DNA from: Karalla daura | Lineage: Eukaryota > Chordata > Actinopteri > Chaetodontiformes > Leiognathidae | Direction: 5' to 3' | Length of the DNA: 64,000 nt | Assembly (NCBI GenBank): GCA_029224185.1 | Contig: CM055191.1 | Location: forward strand, 13,951,188 to 14,015,187 | The notes under the pieces: generated by a model | Databases searched by the model: none | What the model was told of the DNA's origin: nothing | The model's input: only the letters and a program-made list of their open reading frames with translations | Position numbers and translations under genes: made by a program | In this document: in pieces, positions 1 to 11,045 of the stretch | How positions within the stretch are numbered: position 1 is the first letter of the stretch | Layout of the letters: every line of letters begins with the position of its first letter

Positions 1-639
1 TACCTTCACAGTGATCTTTCGCCAAATTTTCATTGACTATATAATGCAAAACCTTGTGGTTCACAAGAAAACGTTTGCAGCGGGTGTGAGTCATGAAATG
101 ATTGTCTGCACAACTGCGGTTGCCTAGCGTGTGTACTCAGAGCATTTGGATCAGCGATTACTGTTGTATGTTATGCAGGTATGCAGAACTATGGATTGTG
201 TTGATTTGATTTTAACGTTAAATCTGTTATAAACTTTGCTGAGTTTGTTGTCTGTTTCAATTTGATGCCATATGGATGCAAAGAAGATAATGCCCCAGTG
301 GATCTTGTTTAATCAAAGGCTTTACTCATTTACAAGCATACAACCACTAAGAGGCTTAGACACCCCTTACTAAACATCCCGTTTTTGTTGAAAATTGAAA
401 AAGTAAAGAGCGTGCAACATCTATCGGGACGAGTGACCCAGCTTGTTTTTGTTTTTTTTACATTCTGGCAGAAGACAAGTGTCAGTGCATGATTGTTGAA
501 TATGAGATGTTACAGGCTTTTTCTTTATGCCCTTTAAATAATGAGCCTGCCTGTGATATCAGCGAGTAGATATAAAGGTGTTTGGAGACCGAGCCTGCCT
601 CCACATGGCAGAAGGTGTGATGAAAGTATGAGTCATCTC
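1..639. other. flank downstream of fxyd5, nothing recognised
   Basis: The sequence is AT-rich and appears unique. No exon, repeat or RNA gene was recognised. Confidence 0.5.
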
Positions 640-1390
640 TTTATTAGTTGCCAAGATAAATAATCACTTTACTTTTTAGACCAGAATGAATAACATTTGA
701 CAAAGATTAAGGGAGTGATGGCTCCATTTTCTTCACTTGTCATCATTATTCATGTTTTGACAGTGTTAGTAGGCAGCATCCGCATGAACACACACGTTGC
801 AAGGTGTTGGTTGACTGGTTTTCCTTTTGGGTACGTGCAACACTGTACTTCTTTTCACAATGTGAAAACACTCTCTTGCGCTTTACCCCTGGACGACTCG
901 ATATGACCTGAGAAAAGCAAACAAGGATATTTAAAGACGCAAACAATTTAAGTGATAGATAATGTTTATCAAACACAAATACTCAGCATGAGGAGGATAA
1001 AAAAAAAACACATTTTCAGTTGGCCTGTTATGGTGGCGCCCCAACAAATAGCTTAATCATAATCTTTTTGATCTATTAGTCATCACAGAGGTTTCAGTCA
1101 GCGTTCTTTTGAGCTGTCGCACGTCTGAGGTGACTGATTGTTTGCCGTATATCATGCAGGCCGCTGCCATATAAATTACTTAACTCCTTCAGCTGCGGTT
1201 TCCCAGCAGCATGATATAAGCACAGCCAGCACCCTTCATACACACGTAGCCTAATTTACATCACTTTTGTCTGTCAGCTTTCACTGTCTTAAATTATTCA
1301 GGAGTTGTGCCGTTCACCTTCAAAACACCACAGCAAATACAAAATTAAGAACATTCAATGGAATTGATGAAACGAAAGACTGGAGTTATT
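640..1390 (-). other. fxyd5: probable fxyd5 3' UTR with AATAAA at 640-645
   Basis: The first canonical minus-strand AATAAA after the stop codon lies at 640-645, implying a 3' UTR of about 750 nt. No reading frame with splice context or recognisable domain occurs here. Confidence 0.4.
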
Positions 1391-1440
1391 TTACCTAGAT
1401 GATTTCCTGTGGCACTTTGGTAACCGGCAGACCCTGTGAC
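1391..1440 (-). CDS. fxyd5: fxyd5 last coding exon, cytoplasmic tail
   Basis: The acceptor is GTCTCTAACTGTAG. The exon encodes CHRVCRLPKCHRKSSR and stops at TAA, similar to the short Cys/Arg-rich FXYD5 tail. A GTAAAA donor overlaps the stop (AGGTAAAA), so splicing to another exon cannot be excluded. Confidence 0.78.
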
Positions 1441-4400
1441 CTACAGTTAGAGACGAGCACAAGAGTAAGAGGGACAGCTGAATATGATATACAAAAGATT
1501 GAGAGACAATTTCACGGTGGCTGTCAGGGTTGCACTTACAGCTTATCACCATGATCCCCACAACGAAAAGCACCGCTGCGATGCTCAGCCCAGCTTTGCG
1601 CAGGGACATGTAATCTGGAACAACAGGTAATGATATAAAATGCTACAACCATCGACACAACTGGTAATAAAATTATTTAACAAATGTATGAAAAAAAAAG
1701 TTAGAGAGCTTCCATACCATAGTTGAAATCTTGGTCCCAGCGAGGATCTAAAAACAGAAATGAAAGAATTGTATTAAGTTTGACTGCCGAACACAGGAAG
1801 TCTCTACAGGAAGAGAGAGAGCGAGGATCACCAGGGAGCAGAAGCTAGAGATGGCATGACAGATGTACTGGCCCTGCTGACATGCTGTATCAGAGCCCTA
1901 TCTGCGCTAAGCCGGCGCAGCATGAGGACACACGAATCTTATCTCTCCTTGCATAAGGTACAATCAAGCATTAATCTGCTGGCAAGAGAGGAAGTGAGGT
2001 CCTCTATTCTACCTCTCTGCCACTGGGTTTTGTTTGGAAGGCAGGGAATTGTGATACTGTCAGTGTGCCACCAGATAATAAAACCACATCGCCTGTGGCA
2101 TTTAAGGTAACGACGGAGTAGTAAAATTTTTAGTTACCCCGGGCAACAGCAGCACGATGGGTCCCGGTTTTGGTGCTGTTCCTAGTTGTGTATGGGGAGG
2201 ATGTCACTGTGGATGCTGGAAAAAAAAAAAAGAAAGACATTTAAAATATTTGTCGTGGTGGCTTGTGACTAAATGAGATTCATGAAGTCTAATGCGTGTA
2301 AGACACAAGTTTATAATGCAAATATGTAATTTCATAAAGGGGAACACAAGTCTGGGACATTAGTTTCTTATTTTTGTCATATGAGTCCACATATAATTAC
2401 TTTTTATAAAGTTCTACATGCGTTCCTATGTTTAGCTCCATTTTTAATTGAACCTCTGAATATTTCAGTGGAATGGCTCTCTGTGGAAATTTAGGCTGAC
2501 ACTTTTTAAAGCTTTCTCCCTCACTCTCACTCTCACTCCACTTCTCTTTCTTGCCCCAGTGCTGTGAAACGCAGCAGAAACACCACCACAGTGTATCTCA
2601 ACAAGCACGGGGAGTTAAAATTTTCTAATTGCCTCATAATTGGTTTTAACGCTTTCTGAATTCGTGATCAAAACGTCCTCTGTAAGTCTGCTGAGAGGGC
2701 ATGTCTTATTGTGGTAGAGCACTTCTAGACGTGTGGGGGAGAGACCGAGGGCTGTTACCTGAAGAGGAAGTCTGATTCATTTGTGTCGTTTCATCACTGG
2801 GAGCTACTAGGACAGAAGCAAAGGCAAAAAAAAAAAATCCCCATCAGGTTAACGGGAAATTCTGGGGGTAATGTATGAACATCACTAGAGCACGCACATC
2901 AGAGTACCTGCTGACGGCTTCATCTCTGGGGAGGTCATGTTGACTGTGCTGGAGTTGCTGGTGCTGGGACGACGGTTCGTGGTTTGCTCTGCAGGGAAAG
3001 CGTCAGCATCTCTGGTGACTCTTCCTCCCACTCTTTCTCCTGTTAGACCGAGAAAGTGCTCAGTGACATTAAATGTAGAGACAGACAGAGAGATAGATAG
3101 ATATACATGTAGCATATTATCTTCAGTGCATATTTTCTAATAAACAGTAGAAATGGAAAATCCAAAATGGTTTTCCTAATATGTTGAGAATTTAAAAGTT
3201 GTTTTTTTCTTTTTTGTTCATGAAGGTGTTTTGCACGCACATCATCATATGGGAACGCTGTCAATATTTACATAGCGTCAGACGACAATGTGTCAAGGAT
3301 GAGCAACCTCATTCAGCTTGTGAAATGGGTGGGTTATCCCACGTACATGACTCATCATAAAGAAATTTAACTAACAACAAACAGTTGGACAGACACAGAC
3401 TTGAAAGCCTGAAAAGTGGTATTTCTTGTCCACTAGATACATACCAGCGGGAGTGGGCGCAGTTGTTGAGTTTGCCATATTGCTGCTCTGAGACTCCGTT
3501 TGATCTGAGGCTGGGGGAGCCACAGTCCCTGACACTGTGTGTGTGTGTGTGTGTGTGCGTGTGGGGGTTGGGGGTGGGAGGGGGGGCAAAGAAGAAACAT
3601 TTTAATCACCAAAAACACAAGTCAGATGATGCCTCATAGCGAGGCCCCTTTGCAGTGTACAGGGAGAACAAAGAGCAGAGCTGTTTATCCCAGCAACTCT
3701 CTCAAACAATGCTGTGATGTATTCCTGGCAGAAGCCAGACTTTGAGAATGTGTCTGGCCTTGCGGGAGAGAGAGAGGGAGAGAGGCCCACAGAAGCACCG
3801 AGAGTGTGTCACAGTAATAGTCCTGTGAGTGGGACAGTGCGGCACAGTTACAAAGAAGTAGTTCTTACAAAGCCTCGGGCTGCAACAGCGCTGGATTGTT
3901 GTGTGTGGCTGCAGGACAGTGAGCCTGTTGTGTGTTTACTCACTCAGCACCTTCCAATTAGTGCTGAGGCTCCACAAAACATCTACTTTTCATGGGCCTG
4001 ATGCTGTGGTTTCCACTACTTTAATGGACCCGTGTGAGGGGCTCGGCCAGTGATTTATGGCTGCCGCTAGGTTTTCTATGTGTCACGTCATGTGTGGGTG
4101 TGGATGGAAACCCTGGTTTAACTGATAGTAAACTGTTAATAAAGTCATATGTTCATGGTGTGGGCTTTAAGATGTTCTACAGGGGGGTCATCCCCTACCT
4201 GGGTGAAGACAAGGTCAAACCTTTAGTCACTGCTGGAATGTATATTGCACTGTTCTTGTAAATCTTTGCAGCAAGCCTCCAGGTAAATTCTCTCAATTGC
4301 ATTCTACACATGAGGGACTCGCAGGAAAACTGCTGCAGTCTTCAGTGGCTCTGAATAAGCCTTGTCTTTAATTTGATGCTGTTGTCACTGCATTCAGGTA

Positions 4401-5136
4401 GAGGGTAATGGCATGGATACAGATATCAAATGTCTTTGGATTTAGCTTGAATCATAAATCTGTTCCTGTTATGTCTCCTAATTTACAGTTAGGGCCCTGT
4501 TTTTCACTCCTGTTTCAACCGAGTCTGTTCTCATAGTGGCACATAGTGGGGTTTTCTCTCCAAAAGTGTAACTGTGAGACTGAATGGTGTGTGCATGTGC
4601 TCTACAATTGAGTGGCAACCTGTCCAAGGTGTAATCACTCCCTCCACCCTGTGGAGACAGGCTCCAGCAGGCCCCTGTGACACTGTTAAAATGGCATAAA
4701 GTGAATGCTTGCTTACAATGCTAAATCACCAGTGCCGGATTTGTTCGTTTCCAAGTTGCACCTGAGAGCTGCACAATTTGAAAGAAGGTATAACACTTAC
4801 ACTTACAAATTACACATTTAAGTCACAGCCCCCCTCAAAAAAACACCCTGTACTCAGGGGTTTTGCTGCCACAATTGGTCTTAAATGACCAGTGGCTAGA
4901 CAATAAACACATATTGAACTATACTGATCTTTTTGTACAAATAATAATTTTTGTACAATAAAGCTATATTTGTGCAATGCCATTTTGATCTGTGCTCATG
5001 CTGCTCATAAAAGAAAAGTTTCCATAGACTTCAAACTGACTTCATATGTGAGTCCTCGGTGACCTGGTTTAAGGAACGCTTGGAACTCACCTTGTAACAC
5101 GACAAACAGGAGAAGGCTCAGGGAAAGGAAATACAT
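1391..5136 (-). CDS. fxyd5: fxyd5-like, FXYD domain ion transport regulator (dysadherin)
   Basis: FXYD proteins are small type I membrane subunits that bind and tune Na,K-ATPase. FXYD5 differs by a long O-glycosylated ectodomain and affects cell adhesion. Eight exons join in phase to 492 nt (163 residues plus stop). Residues 1-15 are a signal peptide (MYFLSLSLLLFVVLQ). Residues 16-112 are Ser/Thr/Pro-rich with five sequons (two NST, NSS, NMT, NQT). Residues 119-123 are DFNYD, the FXYD motif. Residues 130-147 are the membrane segment, and 148-163 a Cys/Arg-rich tail like human FXYD5. All six internal exons are symmetric (phase 1-1). The start codon directly follows an acceptor, so at least one 5' non-coding exon lies upstream, not located. 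The stop TAA is at 1391-1393. Other FXYD members have short ectodomains, so FXYD5 is the best fit. Confidence 0.88.
1540..1614 (-). CDS. fxyd5: fxyd5 transmembrane exon
   Basis: The acceptor is CCTGTTGTTCCAG and the donor GTAAGTGC. The exon encodes YMSLRKAGLSIAAVL then FVVGIMVIS. The LRK-x-GL..AAVLF..GI pattern matches FXYD5 and relatives. Phase 1-1. Confidence 0.92.
1718..1747 (-). CDS. fxyd5: fxyd5 30-nt FXYD-motif exon
   Basis: The acceptor is TTCTGTTTTTAG and the donor GTATGGAA. The exon encodes PRWDQDFNY and, with its split codons, completes DPRW...DFNYD. The usual motif is PFxYD; here the proline position is aspartate. Phase 1-1. Confidence 0.87.
2138..2215 (-). CDS. fxyd5: fxyd5 ectodomain exon 5
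   Basis: The acceptor is TTTTTTTTTTTCCAG and the donor GTAACTAA. The exon encodes STVTSSPYTTRNSTKTGT then HRAAVAR, with an NST sequon. It is 78 nt, phase 1-1. Confidence 0.82.
2759..2806 (-). CDS. fxyd5: fxyd5 ectodomain exon 4
   Basis: The acceptor is TTGCTTCTGTCCTAG, followed by a second TAG, and the donor is GTAACAGC. The exon encodes APSDETTQMNQTSSS with an NQT sequon. It is 48 nt, phase 1-1. Confidence 0.8.
2908..2988 (-). CDS. fxyd5: fxyd5 ectodomain exon 3
   Basis: The acceptor is GACGCTTTCCCTGCAG and the donor GTACTCTG. The exon encodes QTTNRRPSTSNSSTVNMTSP and EMKPSA, with NSS and NMT sequons. It is 81 nt, phase 1-1. Confidence 0.82.
3445..3528 (-). CDS. fxyd5: fxyd5 ectodomain exon 2
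   Basis: The acceptor CACACACAGTGTCAG lies next to a (CA)n run; the donor is GTATGTAT. The exon encodes TVAPPASDQTESQSSNMANS and TTAPTPA, Ser/Thr-rich with an NST sequon. It is 84 nt, phase 1-1. Confidence 0.82.
3536..3564. repeat. (GT)n microsatellite at fxyd5 exon 2 acceptor
   Basis: A run of about 12 GT units ends 8-10 nt from the fxyd5 exon 2 acceptor; a G-rich stretch follows to 3590. Confidence 0.9.
4611..4713 (+). repeat. degenerate fish dispersed-repeat fragment
   Basis: The stretch TGGCAACCTGTCCAAGGTGT followed by GGAGACAGGCTCCAGCAG resembles the widespread teleost element whose end reads 'acctgtccagggtgtacc ... ataggctccagc'. The match is from memory and the copy is diverged. Confidence 0.45.
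5091..5136 (-). CDS. fxyd5: fxyd5 exon with start codon and signal peptide
   Basis: The acceptor ATATTTTCTTTCAG ends immediately before ATG (5134-5136). The exon encodes MYFLSLSLLLFVVLQ, a compact signal peptide, with donor GTGAGTTC in phase 1. Confidence 0.86.
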
Positions 5137-7058
5137 CTGAAAGAAAATATAAACACATCATGGAGAGAGGGGGTGAAACAATGCAGCTATAATTCCAGCT
5201 GGTATGAAGCAGTGTGCATGTGGCACATAATCTGTGGTTATATAAATAAAACTGCCTCAAGCAAGCTATCTAAGATCTGCAAAATAATGCAGAGCTGCAC
5301 AGATACAGTATCTTATGGTCGGGAAGATGTTAGACTGAACTGGTCCAGGGTTTGCAGTCACTGTGTTGATGGATCTGTTGATTGTAGCAGATACACAACA
5401 TCCAGACTGAATGTCTGCTCATTTACACGCAGTCAGACACTGCTGACGCATCTCATGTCTCCATGGCCACTGTTATGATGATCACAGATGCTCCTTTCAT
5501 ATTCAGTCGTGACTAATCATTTGCGATAAATAATGTTTTCCGGAGGATTTCGTGGCATTGTGAAATATTTATTTGTTTTCCTTTGGGTATATGACGGTGC
5601 ATCGGTGAATAGTGTAATTTGTCCTAGAAATGTTTGTTCAGAGTGAAACTTTGGTTAACTTCTGTGTGAAGTTTGCATGTTCATGTCCTTGTGTCTCCCA
5701 CAGTTCAAGAAAATATATAAGCGTGTCACTAAATTAACTGAGTGTAAGAGCAAAAGATCTGTATTCCCTGCGATCACCCTACTGTAAGTGTGCTGGAGAC
5801 ACTATTGTGTACAAAGCAAGTAAGATAATGGAAGGATGTGTAAGCATCAAGAAAGAACTTTGAGTTCGCACACTGTTTAATTTATGTTTCACTCTGTGTT
5901 CAAACTTTGTTTGGAATACTGGCTGCATATAAGGTAACAGGGGATCAAAAAACCTGCTGAAGAAGAGGGAGAGGAGGAGGAGGAGGAGGTGGAAGAAGGC
6001 AACTGAAGAACATTTTGTACTGAACAAATCTACTAGACAGGAAGTTGTGCAAACCGTGGTTACCGCATAATCATTTCTCCCTTCCTCCTTTAGCAAAAAC
6101 GGTTGACGTCCCCCACGCTCTGCAGGCACCATGACAGAAAACAGTCATTCGCTTTGAATGTCTGCTGCTAAAAATCAAAACCACATTATTTTTTTTTCCA
6201 TTTGTCAAAAATGAGTGATCGAGGCCACACATTGTGGATGCAGTCCTCCCACACGTGTCTGGCCAAGTTTGCTGCTGTCACCAATTAAAAAATTGTATCG
6301 GAGAATGTGTCAAAACAACTCTTTTTAACATAATGGAAATACCGTGTTGTGAGCGGCATTCTCTGAATCTGCGCAAAAAACACGCTCTTTCCTCCCCCTC
6401 ACAACATATCGCCCCTGGCTTGAAACAAAGCACAGTAGAAGAACAAGAGGTAGGCAGAAAGAAGATGTCCAATGTTGTATGATTTTACAGAGAAGGATGG
6501 AACAGCAGCTGCCGAGGCAGGCGGAGTGACGGATGGAGGACCAGGCCGGTGGCCCGGTTGAATCCACCGCCAGCACAAAATGAATCTCGATCTTTGACCT
6601 ATTCTGGTGGCAGCTCGTCCTCCGGGCTTGGAGCAGCGTGACAGGTGAGCGTCCGTGGCCGTCATGAGCCGTGACAGCTCAGATTAGCAGGTCATGCCAA
6701 TCTTCATTTCACTGCGGAGCATATGTCAAGCCGAGGCCCGACTCCCCTGGGCTGTGCAGGCGTCTCCCTCCTCCCCCGGCCTGACCCGCCTGCCTGTTTG
6801 TCACATCCAGCACTCTCACTCAGTCTCCGTCTGTCTGTTCATCCGTTTGTCTGTCATCCTCCATCAGTCTCTCCCCTCCAGTCTCCACTTCACCAAACCA
6901 CAGCTCGTTCGTCCAGGCTCTGACTCTTACCTTGGTGTCTGTAATGCCGGGCGCCCGGGTCCACACAGTGATCCTCATCCTCACCCCCCACGATGCTGCC
7001 CTCACATCAGCACCCAAGACACCGCCCTGTGCTCACCAGCAATACTTCCTCATCACTC

Positions 7059-7061
<3 letters not shown>

Positions 7062-7137
<76 letters not shown>
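7062..7137. repeat. (CT)n microsatellite, about 38 units
   Basis: An uninterrupted CT dinucleotide run of about 76 bp. Confidence 0.97.
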
Positions 7138-7139
<2 letters not shown>

Positions 7140-7802
7140 ACTCTTTCTCTGATACAGGGCCTCCTCCTCCTTGCTCTTTGGCTTTTTCACTCTCACCCTC
7201 GCCTGCTGTTCAGCTGTGTCTAACTGCATTCTGCCCACCTCACTTTTCTACACTACACTGTTGTGTTTTTTTTTCTTTCCATGATTGCATGCTGGTCATT
7301 GTGTGCAGCTTACTGCCTTTCTCCATGTTTACTCAATCTTTTCGATCCAATCCATAGGTCCGTCTGCCATCTGCGTTGCCGTCACGCGAACAAGAGACAA
7401 ATGGCTTTGCAATGACAGATTGCTGATTTGCTTTCTGCCATTCAAAACCGTAGTAAATAATGCTGGAAATCTGAATCATGAGGCTTCCTTTTATTGAACT
7501 CTTATGAAACGCACTTGAGTCCACTGACATTGAAGAACTTCTGAAATATCTGCTGCAGCATGTGAAGAACTTTTAATCCTTAAAAAAATACCAGCCTTTT
7601 CAACAAGCTTTTCTGTCGCTTTACTACATGATTATTTTATGATGTTGGGGGACCAGTGACCACAAACAATCAAACACTAACCCCTTGTTGGACTTTGAGT
7701 GGATCAATCCGTAAGCAGTCACATAGCCACTCTGTAAAATCCTTGAGTTATTCATATTTTCAACAATTGCTTTATAACTGCAAGATCCTCACATGTGTGT
7801 GG

Positions 7803-7811
<9 letters not shown>

Positions 7812-7892
<81 letters not shown>
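7812..7892. repeat. compound (GT)n(GA)n microsatellite
   Basis: About 12 GT units pass directly into about 28 GA units without a break. Confidence 0.97.
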
Positions 7893-7896
<4 letters not shown>

Positions 7897-8107
7897 GTGA
7901 CCCAACAGTGTTACCCAGCTGAGAAGCACAAACCTAGACTGTTATAGCAGACAAGGCGGGTGATTCATCCACACTGGCAGAGGACAGCCTTTGTCCAGAG
8001 TGCTTGTGGATCAGCTCGTCCTCCGTCGCATTTCTATGGTGACTCCAAGGAAACTTTTATTACAAACGTTCATATTGTTATAGTTTAGTTTTGTGAGATA
8101 CCTTGGT

Positions 8108-8109
<2 letters not shown>

Positions 8110-8175
<66 letters not shown>
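8110..8175. repeat. (CA)n microsatellite, about 33 units
   Basis: A pure AC run, followed by a short ATATATAT. Confidence 0.97.
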
Positions 8176-8183
<8 letters not shown>

Positions 8184-8384
8184 ATAAAGAATTGCCCTCT
8201 TTTTCGACTTTTCTGATTAACAACAGCAATTCTACTTTGAGACCAAAACCTCCATCTAGTAATATCAGAAACTTTCAGACAGTTATATAATGAGGTGTAC
8301 TGTAGATGTCACCAGTCTGCACCTGTCTGTCTACATGATGTATTATAAAATTTCCTTTCAAGTCTTTTCAGCAGTGTATAACTC

Positions 8385-8640
8385 ACATTTATCCATCTGT
8401 CCATTATCTTACTGTACCTGCCAGTATTGTAGGGGTCAGCCACTGTCTATCCCAGCAATTATGGTAATCCATGGTAAGGCATTCAGGGATAATTTAAAGT
8501 CTTTGCTCTGCCTAAACATGCTGTATTTTTATTGTATTTTATTTGGACTACAGAGGAAAACCAGAGTAAGCAGAGACAACTGGACATGGGCAGAATATAC
8601 AAACTGAACCCAGGTGTTTCATGCTGTGAGGCAATAATAC
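8385..8640 (-). repeat. degenerate fish dispersed-repeat copy
   Basis: The order of motifs (CCATCTGTCCATTATCTTA, a TATCCCAGC block, GGACTACAGAGGAAAACC, then GAACCCAGGTGTTTCATGC and TGTGAGGCAATA) follows the same family as the 4.6-kb fragment, in the opposite orientation. It is old and diverged. Confidence 0.5.
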
Positions 8641-9750
8641 TTATCACACATCCATTGTGTTGCCTTGAACTACATGTCCAGATAAACATTAAGGAGCACA
8701 TGATTAAGTGCTTTAGAACCCAAAAGGATTCAAACAAACCAATGAGTGCACTGTTTTGCTTGTTAAACCTGTCAAGTAACAAGCTTGTGGTAAAACTTCA
8801 GTTTTCTGACTTCTGCTCCATGTGTGTGGGAGCATCTCACTACTCTCTTTAGTAACCCTTTCGTTACTGTGCCTCAGGGCTTGTTTTACATTCTATATAA
8901 AGGCCATTCCTAGCAACAATGCTCACTTAAGAACATAAGATTGACATGTATATACATTTCTAAAATGACTTCAATCCTAACATTTGCACAAGATTCCTTC
9001 CCGATGTAACTTTCTGGTGAAATCCACTTTTAAAAGTTCTTTACTTGGCCACACAATAGCATAAAAGTTCCTGCTTCTTGAACATACATGTAAATTAGTT
9101 TAAAATGAACGCCTGCTGTGACATGCTCTCCCCCTTTGGACAATGAATCTCTGTTGCAGGCATCATCCTCGCCTCAAGTTCAAACTGAACCGGAAAAAAG
9201 AAAATGCAGAGAGCACTTTGAATTTGACTGACAGCTGTAGGAGAAAGTTGTTAATCAGGTTTTGCCTGCTGCCTTTTAAAACCTCAATGAAAAAAGCCCC
9301 TTATCTGCTTCCTTCAAAGCTATGAAAACAGGAAGCTTCATAAAAATAAATGGGTCAGTGATACAATATAAGAACTGAAGTGAAGCAAAAGGCACAAGTT
9401 ACACATAGCAGTGTATCCAAGTAAAGTGCAGACCCAACAAATATGTTTGAGCAAAGTGCTGTATGTCAATGTTTCATATGGGACTTTGTTAAAGACAAAA
9501 AAATGCTTGTCGGTCCGTTTTTGTGTCCCTTTGCTGGGAGTGTTGAGAGAGAGTTGGTGCGCATGTAAATGAGCAGGACGTAGAGGGACGTGTTTTTATA
9601 TTCACTTTCATACAAAAAACAGCAAACACACCTAAGTTTAAACAGACATCCGCAAAATTATTCTAATTTTGTTTTATATACTGTACACAACTGGGGGAAA
9701 ATACCAGGAGAGCGATGCCGTTCTGGATTTGGATTTTGTTGAATAAAGCT

Positions 9751-9776
9751 AACACTTCCACAAATGTGGAAGTGTT
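9751..9776. repeat. perfect 11-bp inverted repeat (hairpin)
   Basis: AACACTTCCAC and GTGGAAGTGTT pair exactly around AAAT, followed by a T-rich run. It is intergenic. Confidence 0.9.
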
Positions 9777-10879
9777 TTTAATAATAATAAAACTGAATTC
9801 CTTTGTTGTTTTATTTATAATCTCACGGGGACATCAGGGCATGTACTTTCTGTTGTGCTGTCACTTTGGTCTGGCACAGCGCACACACAACGACATCTTG
9901 AAAATCATTTATTAACTAAGAGGATCACATGCTCTGTAAGCTGCTGGCGTCAATATGCTTTCAGATCCAACCTCATCAAAATGAACCATTAATTGCTTTT
10001 TTGTTTGTTTTTAATCGTTTTCCAGTCGTATTCACTGTCTGCTTTTGTATTTATCAAGTTGCAGTCTTTCATCCGCATTGCAGGCCAAATTACCTCCTCA
10101 TTACTGACAACAGGAGAGCACAGCCACAAAGTGAGTCATAATAACTGCCAGTAAAATCACGCTCTAATTTGTAGAACCTGTGGTTGCTTTTGATTTGGTT
10201 TTTATTTAGTTTAGATTGAAAAATCCAAATAATGAGAGCAATTATAGGGTTTTGCAGAAATTTGAGCTAATATTTAGTTAGCTCCCCACTGGTGGCACAA
10301 ACTGTTAAAGTGATAAAGGAGCATTATTCAATATCTTATTTGTTCCTTTCAAAACATAAAACATCCAGGAAAGGCGTAGAAAAACACTCCTAGGGCTAAG
10401 GTAATTAAAATCTCTTATTTGTTTCTCTTTTGACTTAATTGTGCACTCGTGCGGCCTGTGTGTTGGAGCTCCCCTGAGATTCCTCTGAACACAACTTCAC
10501 AACAATCAAAATGTTCACGAGGCGAAGGAGGAAAAATAGAAGTTGACACACAGTATTGAGCTGTCAAGCCTTCAGTTTAGCAGATTACCGTTCCTGCCTG
10601 AGCCGAAATGATGCATCATGAACAGGCTTTGGTATGAACACAGCAGTCAGCCTGACAGGAACTTAAACAATTGTTCAGTAATGAGACAAACATACCTTGA
10701 CAGCTCATGATGGAGGATGGTGAACCTAATTGAGAGAATGTAGCTCAGTGAGAGCCTGAAATTTATCTCCAGGCGTTCTGGGCCCCACTGGAGGAACAGT
10801 GTTGTAGTCGCGACAAATGTGTGGACAATAAACACAACCTCCCCCAGATTTAAACGTCACCTCACACACACACCGTAAA

Positions 10880-11045
10880 TAAATGTCCATCTATTTTCTT
10901 AACCAGCTTTAAGCCTAACTAGTGTCATGGGGGTCTTCAGAGCCTAACCCAATGCATGTTGGATACATAAAGGCCCCAAGTCTGACACAGATATCGAACC
11001 CAGGTCCTTCCTGTTGTAAGATGATGGTGCTGACCACTCACACGC
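10880..11045 (-). repeat. internally deleted fish dispersed-repeat copy
   Basis: It begins TCCATCTATTTTCTTAACC and passes GGGGGTCTTCAGAGCC. It ends with GAACCCAGGTCCTTCCTGTT and GGTGCTGACCACTCAC, hallmarks of the same family, but the middle is missing. Confidence 0.5.

Larger units (their letters stand above)
3529..5090 (-). other. fxyd5: fxyd5 intron 1 (1.56 kb)
   Basis: This intron separates the signal-peptide exon from the mucin-like exons. It contains a (CA)n tract against the exon 2 acceptor and a degenerate dispersed-repeat fragment around 4611-4713. Confidence 0.6.

Noticed and set aside
5779..6132. 117-residue minus-strand open frame upstream of fxyd5
   Set aside because: It contains a Leu/Ser/Phe run from a GGA repeat, has no domain, and does not connect in phase to fxyd5.
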